NCBI GenBank assembly: GCA_007135745.1 | Contig: SLIH01000435.1 | Location: forward strand, 1-5,958 | DNA: 5,958 nt | Origin: Halomonas sp. | GTDB lineage: Bacteria > Pseudomonadota > Gammaproteobacteria > Pseudomonadales > Oleiphilaceae | Reading direction: 5' to 3' | In this document: piece by piece, positions 1 to 5,958 of the stretch | Layout: every line of letters starts with the position of its first letter | How positions within the stretch are numbered: position 1 is the first letter of the stretch | Made by a program: the position numbers and the translations under genes | Notes under the pieces: model-generated | Told to the model about the DNA's origin: nothing | Database searches by the model: none | Seen by the model: only the letters and a program-made list of their open reading frames with translations

Positions 1-852
1 GACCCCTGGGCCAAACACGCCGTGCCGATCCGCGTTATTCTGGAAGAAGGCGACAGGGCTCAGAAGGCGGCGCTGATGTCGCTGCCGGTAACCAACCGCG
101 ACGGCGAATTGATCCGCCTGGCGGACGTGGCAGCCATCAAGAGCGCGGAATGGCCGGGCACCATTCATCACAAGAATCTGCTGCCGGTAACCTATGTGAC
201 GGCCGACATGGCCGGCGATGTCGACTCACCGCTTTACGGCATGTTCCGCATGGCCGCCAGTCTTCGCGATGACATCGATGCCCCGGAACAGTACTACATC
301 CGCCAGCCGGATTATCCCGCGACACCCGCCCTGAAATGGGATGGGGAATGGCAGATTACCTACGAGACATTCCGCGATATGGGGATTGCCTACGGCGTGG
401 GCGTCTTTGCTATTTTCCTGTTGCTTGTGGCCCAGTTCCGCTCCTACCTGCTGCCACTGATCGTGATGGCGCCGATTCCGCTGACGATGATCGGCATCAT
501 GCCCGGGCACGCCATTCTGGGGCGCGAATTCACAGCCACGAGCATGATCGGCATGATCGCTCTGGCAGGCATTATCGTGCGCAATTCCATACTGCTGGTG
601 GTCTTTATCCGTCAGCTGCTGGACGAAGGCAAAAGCCTGGAAGACGCGGTGGTACTCGCCGGCGCGGTACGGATCAAGCCCATCGCCCTGACGGCACTGT
701 CGGCCATGGTGGGGGCCTACTTCATCCTGAGCGACCCGATCTTCAACGGACTGGCCATCTCTCTCATCTTCGGCCTGGCCGTTTCCACACTGCTGACGGT
801 GATGGTCGTACCACTGATGTATTACCTGTTCGTGGGAGAGAAACGATACTGA
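1..852 (+). CDS. RND-family efflux permease, C-terminal fragment (5' end outside window)
   Basis: The reading frame is open from base 1 and ends at TGA 850-852, giving 283 residues. The GTG at 22 is internal, because the frame continues upstream without a stop. The fragment matches roughly the last quarter of an AcrB-like transporter: part of the second periplasmic porter half, then the last membrane helices. It opens with a porter stretch (LIRLADVAAIKSAEWPG), followed by WDGEWQITYETFRDMG leading into the TM8 equivalent (AIFLLLVAQFRSYLLPL). Next come the TM9 equivalent, TM10 (ALAGIIVRNSILLVVFI), TM11 (VRIKPIALTALSAMV) and TM12 (GLAVSTLLTVMVVPLMYYLF). TM10 carries Arg where AcrB has the proton-relay Lys940, and TM11 keeps the Arg and Thr of the relay. 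It belongs to a different RND subfamily from the neighbouring permease. It is an inner-membrane, proton-driven exporter subunit whose substrate cannot be told. It converges on the minus-strand operon 45 bp away. Confidence 0.9.
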   Translation, partial: DPWAKHAVPIRVILEEGDRAQKAALMSLPVTNRDGELIRLADVAAIKSAEWPGTIHHKNLLPVTYVTADMAGDVDSPLYGMFRMAASLRDDIDAPEQYYIRQPDYPATPALKWDGEWQITYETFRDMGIAYGVGVFAIFLLLVAQFRSYLLPLIVMAPIPLTMIGIMPGHAILGREFTATSMIGMIALAGIIVRNSILLVVFIRQLLDEGKSLEDAVVLAGAVRIKPIALTALSAMVGAYFILSDPIFNGLAISLIFGLAVSTLLTVMVVPLMYYLFVGEKRY

Positions 853-864
853 CGGCCATCGGAT

Positions 865-893
865 AGCGAGCCAGAGCGCGGCCCCGGCTCGCT
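865..893. terminator. Possible bidirectional terminator between convergent RND genes
   Basis: A perfect 8-bp inverted repeat, AGCGAGCC (865-872) and GGCTCGCT (886-893), encloses a 13-base GC-rich loop. It lies in the 45-bp gap between the two convergent stop codons, which is where a shared terminator is expected. A clear T-run is missing on both sides (TTCATT after the stem on the plus strand, ATCCGA on the minus), so it is not a textbook intrinsic terminator. It may act weakly or only stabilise 3' ends. Confidence 0.45.
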
Positions 894-897
894 TCAT

Positions 898-3800
898 TCA
901 CGCAGGCTCGGTTGAACTGCGGCGATTATTCTGCCAGAGGGCCAGTTCCTCGAACAGCCGGTAGAACAGCGGCACGAAGAACAGGGCCAGGGTGCTGGCA
1001 GCGATCATGCCACCGACCACCACGGTCCCGATTTCCTGACGGCTGGCCGCGCCTGCACCGGTGGCGAACACCAGCGGCATGCTGCCAAAGATGAACGTCA
1101 TGGCCGTCATCATGATCGCCCGGAAGCGCTGTCGTGCCGCCGCCGTTGCCGCCTCGATCGGGGACATGCCCTCACGGCTGTTCTGGGCCGCGAACTCCAC
1201 GATCAGAATGGCATTTTTGGCGGCCAGCCCGATGAGAACCAGCAGGCCGACCTGGAAATAGATGTCGTTGGGAAAACCACGCAACAGCGAGAACACCGCC
1301 GCGCCAAAGACCGCAAATGGAATGGCCGTGGCCACCGCCAGCGGCAGGGTCAGGCGCTCGTACTGGGCCGCCAGAATCAGGAATACCATGATCAAACCCA
1401 GCGCGAAGGCAATGCCGCCGGCCGCCGCCGCTTCTTCCAACTGAAAGGCCTCGCCAATCCAACCCAACTGCGTGTCCTGGCCCAGCTGTTGTTCAGCTAT
1501 CTCCTTGAGCGCAGCCAGGGCATCCCCCGTAGTGTAGCCCGGCATGGGGTCCGCGGAGATATTGGCGGCCGGATAGACGTTGAATCGGTCCAGTATGTCG
1601 GGCCCCTGCTCCCGGGTCAGCGTCACCAGGGAACTGACCGGCAACATGACACCGTTATCTGATCGGACAAAGACACGCCGCAGGTCCTCCGGTTGACTAC
1701 GGAACGCCCCTTCCGCCTGCATATTGACCTGCCAGTTACGGCCCAGCATGGTGAAATCGTTCACGTAGAGAGTGCCGAAGGTCGACTGCAGGGCAGCAAA
1801 CACATCATCGACCTGAACCCCAAGGGCGCGCGCCTTTTCCCGATCCACCTCGGCGGTGTAGCGGGGAATATCCAGATCCAGATTGGTCCGGGCACTGGTC
1901 AGTACGGGATGCTCATTGGCAGCAGCCACCATCTGCACGGCCGTCGCATGAAGCTCTTCGATGGTCATATCGCCCTGGGACTGGATAAAGCCCTCAACGC
2001 CACCGGTCAACGACAGACCCCGGATCGGAGGTGGCTGGAACGCCATGACATTGGCTTCCTGAATACCCATGCCCAGCCCCATAACCTTTTCGGCCACACT
2101 ACCCGCATCCTGACCTGGGCCCTCCCGCTCACTCCAGTCACTGAGACTGACGAAACCAACACCGGCGAAGGTACGCTGGGCCGTTGCCAGAATGTCAAAA
2201 CCCGAGAAAGCGGTAATTTCCTCGATTTCCTCCATAGCCATCATCTGGTCGACCAGATCATTGCGCACCTCCTCAGTGCGCGACAGCGACGAAGCAGCAG
2301 GGAGGAACCATGAAGTCAACACAAAGCCCTGATCTTCCTGCGGAACCAGCCCTGTGGGCATCCGATCCAGAAGCCAGATGGATGCGCCGATAAACACGAA
2401 GAAGAGCGCAACACCAACCAGGGCGTGACGAAGGAGCCAGTTGACGCCAGCAACAAATAAATCGGTGATTCTGGCAAAGGCCGCATTGAACCACTGGAAC
2501 GGCTTGGAAACGTCCTTGGGTTCAGCATCCAGCAGACGGGCACACATGGCGGGCGTCAGTGTGAGGGCGACAATGCCTGAAATGACAATGGACACCGCAA
2601 TGGTCACCGCAAACTGCCGATAGAGCTCACCGGTCAGGCCGCCAAAGAAGGCCACCGGGGCGAACACGGCCACCAGAACCAGGGTAGAGGACACCACAGC
2701 CCCCGCCACCTGTTCCATGGTTCGCACCGCGGCCCCATAGGCACTCATGCCGTGCTCGTGCATCAGTCGTTCGGTGTTCTCCATCACGATGATGGCATTA
2801 TCCACCACCACACCAATGGCCAGAATCAACCCGAAAAGGGTCAGCAGGTTGACGGAAAAGCCCATCACCATCATGCCGGCGAAGGTACCAATCAACGCGA
2901 CGGGTATGGCCAGCAGCGGAATCAGGGTCGCACGCAGATGCTGGAGGAACACAAAGGTCACCAGCGACACAAGCACCAGTGCGATGGCCAGGGTAATCAT
3001 CACTTCCCGGATGGAGATCTCAATGAACTCGGTGGTGTCATAGGGAATGCGGTACTCCAGATCCTCCGGAAAACGTTCGCCCAGGCCCTTCATGGCATCG
3101 CGAATCCGCTCCGCCGTCTCCAGCGCATTGGCGCCCGGCTGCAGATAGACCCCCAGCGGTACGGCGGGCTGGCCGCTGTAGATGGCCGAAAAGCCGTAGT
3201 CCTGTGCTCCCAGTTCAACCCGCGCCACGTCACCCAGTCGTAGGCTGGCCCCATCCGACGTGGTGCGCAGAATCACCTGCTCAAACTCTTGCGGATCCGC
3301 AAACTGACCCGGAGTCGCCACACTGAAGGTGAAGGCCTGATCCATGGGCGCAGGTTCCGCCCCAAGACGCCCGGCCGCAAACTGGGCATTCTGCTCCCGC
3401 AGGGCGCCGGCCACATCCATGGGCGAGATATCAAACTCGGCCATCTTGTCCGGCTGCAACCAGATGCGCATGGAATAGTCCTGGGCCCCGAACAGCGAGG
3501 CATCCCCCACCCCGGGCACGCGCACCAGCTCATCAATGACGTTCAGCAACGCGTAGTTACTGATATCCAGAGTGCTGGTATCACCGCTTTTCGAAGACAG
3601 GGTGATGACCTTGAGCAACGCCGTCGAACGGGCCTCCACATTCACACCCTGGTTGCGCACCGGCTGGGGCAGCCGGGCCATGGCACTCTGTACCCGATTA
3701 TTGACGTTGATCGTGGCCTGATCCGGGTCCGTCCCCATTTCAAATGAGACCGTGACTCTCACGGTACCGGCGTCGGTGCTGTTGGACTCCATGTAAATCA

Positions 3801-4023
3801 TGTTGTCCACGCCATTAATGGCCTGCTCCAGCGGCGCTGCCACGGTGTCGGACAGCACCTCCGCACTGGCCCCGGGGAAGCGGGCATCAACCACCACTTC
3901 CGGGGGAACCACATCCGGGTATTGCTCAACGGGCAGATTGGCGAGCGAGGCGCCACCGGCAATCAGAATGATGATGGAGATGACCGACGAGAAGATCGGC
4001 CGATCAATGAAGAAACGCAGCAT
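898..4023 (-). CDS. AcrB/MexB-type (HAE-1) RND multidrug efflux permease
   Basis: This is a complete 1041-residue protein, close to AcrB (1049). It is the inner-membrane, proton-driven pump of a tripartite efflux complex, probably a homotrimer. It opens with the family signature [21 protein letters not shown] (TM1 about 9-28). Then follow a porter half (about 30-335), TM2-TM6 (about 338-490), TM7 (about 534-553), a second porter half with VPQEDQGF at 560-567, and TM8-TM12 (about 867-1021). Proton-relay residues by alignment to AcrB are D408 (AcrB D407), K936 (K940), R966 (R971) and T973 (T978), all conserved. N409 stands where AcrB has the essential D408. In the drug pocket, F178 and F624 match AcrB F178 and F628, while AcrB F136 is Leu here. 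The ATG overlaps the adaptor stop by one base (TGATG) and has a strong AGGAGG seven bases upstream, which fixes the start. Substrates cannot be read from sequence. Confidence 0.96.
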   Translation of the reverse strand: MLRFFIDRPIFSSVISIIILIAGGASLANLPVEQYPDVVPPEVVVDARFPGASAEVLSDTVAAPLEQAINGVDNMIYMESNSTDAGTVRVTVSFEMGTDPDQATINVNNRVQSAMARLPQPVRNQGVNVEARSTALLKVITLSSKSGDTSTLDISNYALLNVIDELVRVPGVGDASLFGAQDYSMRIWLQPDKMAEFDISPMDVAGALREQNAQFAAGRLGAEPAPMDQAFTFSVATPGQFADPQEFEQVILRTTSDGASLRLGDVARVELGAQDYGFSAIYSGQPAVPLGVYLQPGANALETAERIRDAMKGLGERFPEDLEYRIPYDTTEFIEISIREVMITLAIALVLVSLVTFVFLQHLRATLIPLLAIPVALIGTFAGMMVMGFSVNLLTLFGLILAIGVVVDNAIIVMENTERLMHEHGMSAYGAAVRTMEQVAGAVVSSTLVLVAVFAPVAFFGGLTGELYRQFAVTIAVSIVISGIVALTLTPAMCARLLDAEPKDVSKPFQWFNAAFARITDLFVAGVNWLLRHALVGVALFFVFIGASIWLLDRMPTGLVPQEDQGFVLTSWFLPAASSLSRTEEVRNDLVDQMMAMEEIEEITAFSGFDILATAQRTFAGVGFVSLSDWSEREGPGQDAGSVAEKVMGLGMGIQEANVMAFQPPPIRGLSLTGGVEGFIQSQGDMTIEELHATAVQMVAAANEHPVLTSARTNLDLDIPRYTAEVDREKARALGVQVDDVFAALQSTFGTLYVNDFTMLGRNWQVNMQAEGAFRSQPEDLRRVFVRSDNGVMLPVSSLVTLTREQGPDILDRFNVYPAANISADPMPGYTTGDALAALKEIAEQQLGQDTQLGWIGEAFQLEEAAAAGGIAFALGLIMVFLILAAQYERLTLPLAVATAIPFAVFGAAVFSLLRGFPNDIYFQVGLLVLIGLAAKNAILIVEFAAQNSREGMSPIEAATAAARQRFRAIMMTAMTFIFGSMPLVFATGAGAASRQEIGTVVVGGMIAASTLALFFVPLFYRLFEELALWQNNRRSSTEPA

Positions 4024-5213
4024 CAGCCGGCCTCCTCTTCCGCCATCATCTCGTCTTCGGCCTCTTGCCGCGCCTCATCGCTGTCATGGGCGTCCACCGG
4101 CATGCCGTCCTGGCGAATGGCCGCCATACCGTTGATCACGACACGATCCCCGGCATCGAGCCCGTCCCGGACAATGCGCTTGCCCTGCACCACGCGTCCG
4201 GTGGATACCGGACGGGCACGGGCATGCCCTTCGTCATCCACAACGTAGACCTGAAGACCCGAGGGTCCATCACCAATGGACTCTTCCGGTACGAGAATTA
4301 CGTCATCCAGGGTCTCCAGGGTGACGCGGATGCGCACAAACTGCCCCGGCATGATGCTCTGCTCGTCATTGGGGAAAACCGCCCGCGCAGAGACCGTTCC
4401 CGTACTCGCATCAATGGTGCTGGCGGTGAAATCAATCTGTCCCCGGTGGGGGTGTTCGCTGCCATCGGGCAGCACCAGGGTCGCTTCCCGGGTATATTCC
4501 GCACCATTCCCCTGGTGGCGGGCTTTACGCGCCTGGCGCTGAACCGTGGCATCATCTTCCGGAAGTGCAAAGCGCACATGGATGGGATCGAGCTGAGTGA
4601 TTCGGGTAAGCGCCGTGCCCCGATCAATCAGGTTGCCCTCGGACAGCGATTCCAGCCCGGTCACGCCAGAGACCGGCGCCACGACCTCGGTGTACCCCAG
4701 CTCCAGCCGCGCCCGACGGACGCCGGCCTCGGCAACAGCCACGGCCGCCTGGGAGATCTCCAGCGCGGAGCGGGCCATATCCCGCTCCCGTTCACTGACC
4801 GCATTCTGATCGTAGAGCCGCGAGATACGATTCCATTCCATTTCCGCCTGATTCAGGTCCGCTTCCGCGGTGCCCAGCTCGGCCTCTGCCGCCTGCAGAG
4901 CCACTTCGAAGGGCTCGGGGTCAATGCGAAACAAAGGCGCACCCTGCTCAACCACGGCGCCCTCTTCGTGCAAACGTTCCTCCAGAACCCCTTCAACACG
5001 GGACCTGACCTCTACCTCACGCGCTCCCCGGGCCCGACCGGCATAATCTTCTTCAATATCGACACTGGTTTTCTCCACCGTTGTTACGGTCACCGGTGGT
5101 GGCGGCATATCCTGCCCCTGTCCCTGTTCTTCGCCAGCGCCACAACCCGCAAGCAGAAAGACCGATGCCATCAGCATCAGTGGCGTGGTGGAACGATAAC
5201 CCCGGTGTTTCAT
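4023..5213 (-). CDS. Periplasmic adaptor (membrane fusion) lipoprotein of RND efflux pump, AcrA/MexA family
   Basis: At 396 residues it is nearly the length of AcrA (397). It would bridge the permease to a TolC-type channel in the periplasm. The N-terminus is a lipoprotein signal: basic MKHRGYR, a hydrophobic core, then lipobox LAGC with the lipidated Cys at 24. A flexible Gln/Pro-rich linker (about 28-40) follows. The first lipoyl half contains [11 protein letters not shown] and FRIDPEPFE (about 67-103). An alpha-helical hairpin (about 103-170) carries R129-xxx-L133-xxxxxx-S140, matching the RLS tip motif used by AcrA to contact TolC. The second lipoyl half ([13 protein letters not shown], 174-186) is followed by the beta-barrel ([22 protein letters not shown]...[10 protein letters not shown]) and the membrane-proximal domain. 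An unusually acidic tail (11 Asp/Glu in the last 23 residues) ends it. The start is supported by GGAG eight bases upstream. It lies 40 bp downstream of the TetR gene, in the same direction. Confidence 0.95.
   Translation of the reverse strand: MKHRGYRSTTPLMLMASVFLLAGCGAGEEQGQGQDMPPPPVTVTTVEKTSVDIEEDYAGRARGAREVEVRSRVEGVLEERLHEEGAVVEQGAPLFRIDPEPFEVALQAAEAELGTAEADLNQAEMEWNRISRLYDQNAVSERERDMARSALEISQAAVAVAEAGVRRARLELGYTEVVAPVSGVTGLESLSEGNLIDRGTALTRITQLDPIHVRFALPEDDATVQRQARKARHQGNGAEYTREATLVLPDGSEHPHRGQIDFTASTIDASTGTVSARAVFPNDEQSIMPGQFVRIRVTLETLDDVILVPEESIGDGPSGLQVYVVDDEGHARARPVSTGRVVQGKRIVRDGLDAGDRVVINGMAAIRQDGMPVDAHDSDEARQEAEDEMMAEEEAG
4031..4036 (-). promoter_or_regulatory. Ribosome binding site of the RND permease, inside the adaptor gene
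   Basis: The minus strand reads AGGAGG here, a full anti-Shine-Dalgarno match, with seven bases (4024-4030) before the permease ATG at 4023-4021. It is made by the Glu-Glu-Ala codons at the end of the adaptor. With the TGATG stop/start overlap, this points to translational coupling that keeps adaptor and permease in balance. Confidence 0.85.
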
Positions 5214-5221
5214 ATTCTTTT

Positions 5222-5225
5222 CTCC
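5222..5225 (-). promoter_or_regulatory. Ribosome binding site of the adaptor gene
   Basis: The minus strand reads GGAG, then eight bases (AAAAGAAT), then the adaptor ATG at 5213. Spacing and match are good. It supports this start over the in-frame Met codons at residues 13 and 15, which would remove the basic part of the signal peptide. Confidence 0.7.
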
Positions 5226-5253
5226 ACTCGCTGTCGGGAATGCCTGTGGCCTG

Positions 5254-5865
5254 TCAGCCTTTTATTCCGTTGAAAAGCAGATCGGCAACGGCGTCGGATT
5301 GCTCCGAGAGCGGCCGCTGCCCTCCGGAAAGCCGCTGCGAAAATACGGCCCCGTAAACCAGATTGCCAATCATATCCAATGCCAGCTCTGGCGATACCGA
5401 ACGGATACGACCGAGACGTGCCAGACGCTCAAAGCGTTCCAGCCAGACCGCCCGACGATTTTCCTGATAGATGAAATAGATCGGCTTTTCCCGGTTACGG
5501 AACTCCGCTCGCTCCTGAATAAAAAGCTCCACCGTGCCGGGATTGCGGTCGAAAAAATCAAAATAACGATGGATGGCCGTACGGATCTGTTGTTCCGGAT
5601 CCTCGATCTCGTCAATGGATTCGTTCACATGGGCGCTCAGGTCCTCCATGGCTTTCTCCACCGTGGACAGAAAAAGCGCTTCTTTGTTATCAAACAACCG
5701 ATAAATGGTGCCTTTACCCACCCCTGCATGCTCCGCGATACACTCGACATCCGCGCAGCGATAACCCTGCGCCGCAAAAACCAGCGCGGCCGCATCCAGA
5801 ATGTCACGACGGCGCTCTTCCGCTGGCTTGTGGGTACGGGTGGGTCTGGGGGTGTTTATGGTCAT
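5254..5865 (-). CDS. TetR/AcrR-family transcriptional repressor, probable local regulator of the efflux operon
   Basis: This is a 203-residue protein of typical TetR length. The N-terminal DNA-binding domain runs from about residue 16 (ERRRDILDAAALVFAAQGY) through the helix-turn-helix (VECIAEHAGVGKGTIYRLF, 40-58) to NKEALF (60-65). This is a classic TetR pattern with recognition helix GVGKGTIYR. The rest (about 70-203) is the variable, helical ligand and dimer domain, in which I recognise no specific ligand motif. The only two cysteines, C37 and C42, both lie in the DNA-binding domain. The ATG at 5865 is chosen because the longer frame begins at a TTG inside the heptamer repeat, its added 29 residues are partly translated repeat, and the likely promoter -10 falls within that stretch. 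The Shine-Dalgarno is weak (GGA seven bases upstream). It is the first gene of the unit, 40 bp before the adaptor, so repression with autoregulation of the pump is likely. Inducers are unknown. Confidence 0.92.
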   Translation of the reverse strand: MTINTPRPTRTHKPAEERRRDILDAAALVFAAQGYRCADVECIAEHAGVGKGTIYRLFDNKEALFLSTVEKAMEDLSAHVNESIDEIEDPEQQIRTAIHRYFDFFDRNPGTVELFIQERAEFRNREKPIYFIYQENRRAVWLERFERLARLGRIRSVSPELALDMIGNLVYGAVFSQRLSGGQRPLSEQSDAVADLLFNGIKG

Positions 5866-5887
5866 GGGAAAATCCGGGCAGACTGAA

Positions 5888-5905
5888 ACGGACTGACGAG
5901 TCCGT
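5888..5905. promoter_or_regulatory. Candidate TetR-family operator (18-bp palindrome)
   Basis: The sequence ACGGACT-GACG-AGTCCGT is a perfect inverted repeat with 7-bp arms and a 4-bp centre. TetR-family dimers commonly bind palindromes of this size near their own promoters. It begins 22 bp upstream of the TetR ATG and lies just downstream of the predicted -10, across the expected transcription start, where a bound repressor would block initiation. A GACTGA motif also occurs twice exactly 10 bp apart (5881-5886 and 5891-5896), and a second, weaker inverted repeat (GACG-AGTC-CGTC, 5895-5906) overlaps the first. Confidence 0.6.
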
Positions 5906-5909
5906 CCGG

Positions 5910-5938
5910 ATTGTAGAGGAGCAAGGAGCAAGGAGCAA
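5910..5938 (-). promoter_or_regulatory. Predicted sigma-70 promoter of the TetR-adaptor-permease unit
   Basis: On the minus strand the -10 is TACAAT (5915-5910, 5 of 6 consensus bases). A 17-bp spacer (5916-5932) leads to TTGCTC (5938-5933), which keeps the important TTG but not the rest of the -35 consensus. The expected start of transcription is near 5903, giving a leader of about 38 bases. The -35 element and part of the spacer lie inside the heptamer repeat. The weak -35 is the main doubt. Confidence 0.5.
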
Positions 5939-5958
5939 GGAGCAAGGAGCAAGGAGCA
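5917..5958. repeat. Heptamer tandem repeat (AGGAGCA)n, at least six copies
   Basis: Six uninterrupted, identical copies of AGGAGCA fill 5917-5958 and run to the window edge, so the true copy number is unknown. Read on the minus strand the unit is TGCTCCT. In the frame of the TetR gene it translates to a Leu-Leu-Ala-Pro-Cys-Ser-Leu pattern, which creates a false N-terminal extension. It sits directly upstream of the -10 of the predicted promoter. Confidence 0.95.

Noticed and set aside
226..897. A 223-codon minus-strand frame opposite the left permease fragment
   Set aside because: It shadows a well-supported permease frame. The product is rich in His, Gln, Asp and Arg with no recognisable fold.
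1693..2313. Plus-strand open frames opposite the complete permease (also 2752-3243 and 3289-3747)
   Set aside because: All lie antisense to an intact 1041-residue permease, lack credible start signals and show no family motifs.
4065..5273. A 402-codon open frame on the plus strand opposite the adaptor gene
   Set aside because: It is antisense to a clearly recognised AcrA-family gene. Its product is rich in Arg, His and Gly with no domain pattern. Long antisense frames are expected in GC-rich coding DNA.
5261..5288. A weak internal promoter for the adaptor gene (minus strand TTGCCG, 16-bp spacer, AATAAA)
   Set aside because: Both elements match consensus at only four of six bases, and such matches are frequent by chance. 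It would be worth revisiting only if RNA data show a start here.
5299..5886. A 195-codon plus-strand frame opposite the TetR gene
   Set aside because: The opposite strand carries a textbook TetR DNA-binding domain; this frame has no recognisable motif.
5866..5952. N-terminal extension of the TetR protein from a TTG at 5952
   Set aside because: The added residues include translated heptamer repeat, and the likely -10 and operator lie inside this stretch. The ATG at 5865 gives normal TetR length.
5917..5958. CRISPR-like or attachment-site reading of the right-edge repeat
   Set aside because: The units are contiguous 7-mers with no spacers, no neighbouring integrase and no tRNA end. It is a simple tandem repeat.
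1..5958. A previously undescribed multi-gene system
   Set aside because: Every coding frame with real support belongs to known RND efflux or TetR families. Unusual points are in details of residues and control DNA, not in gene content.

Overview
The window is moderately GC-rich, gene-dense DNA from a Gram-negative bacterium. The evidence is two RND efflux permeases, a lipoprotein-type periplasmic adaptor and a TetR-family repressor. AcrAB/MexAB-like sequences and acidic proteins suggest a gammaproteobacterium, perhaps a halophilic or haloalkaliphilic one. That placement is an inference, and I cannot name a genus.

Layout. Bases 1-852 (+) hold the C-terminal part of an RND permease whose 5' end lies outside the window. 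A 45-bp convergent gap (853-897) follows, containing a GC-rich inverted repeat that could stop transcription from both sides. The rest, read right to left on the minus strand, is one compact unit: a TetR-family regulator (5254-5865), a 40-bp gap, a membrane-fusion (adaptor) lipoprotein (4023-5213), and an AcrB/MexB-type permease (898-4023) whose start overlaps the adaptor stop by one base (TGATG). The right edge (5917-5958) is six perfect copies of the heptamer AGGAGCA running off the window. There is no gene-free stretch longer than about 300 bases, and I see no RNA genes, insertion sequences or CRISPR arrays.

How it works together. The adaptor and the inner-membrane permease would form a proton-driven tripartite multidrug pump with a TolC-like outer-membrane channel, which is not encoded here. 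The TetR protein probably represses its own operon. Its likely promoter has -10 TACAAT and a 17-bp spacer to TTGCTC lying inside the heptamer repeat. An 18-bp palindrome sits just downstream of the -10, over the expected transcription start, and is the best operator candidate.

I found no wholly new system: this is a recognisable efflux operon. The points most worth a second look are the repeat/promoter/operator arrangement, an Asn at one of the two paired proton-relay Asp sites of the complete permease, and the tail-to-tail placement of two different RND pumps.
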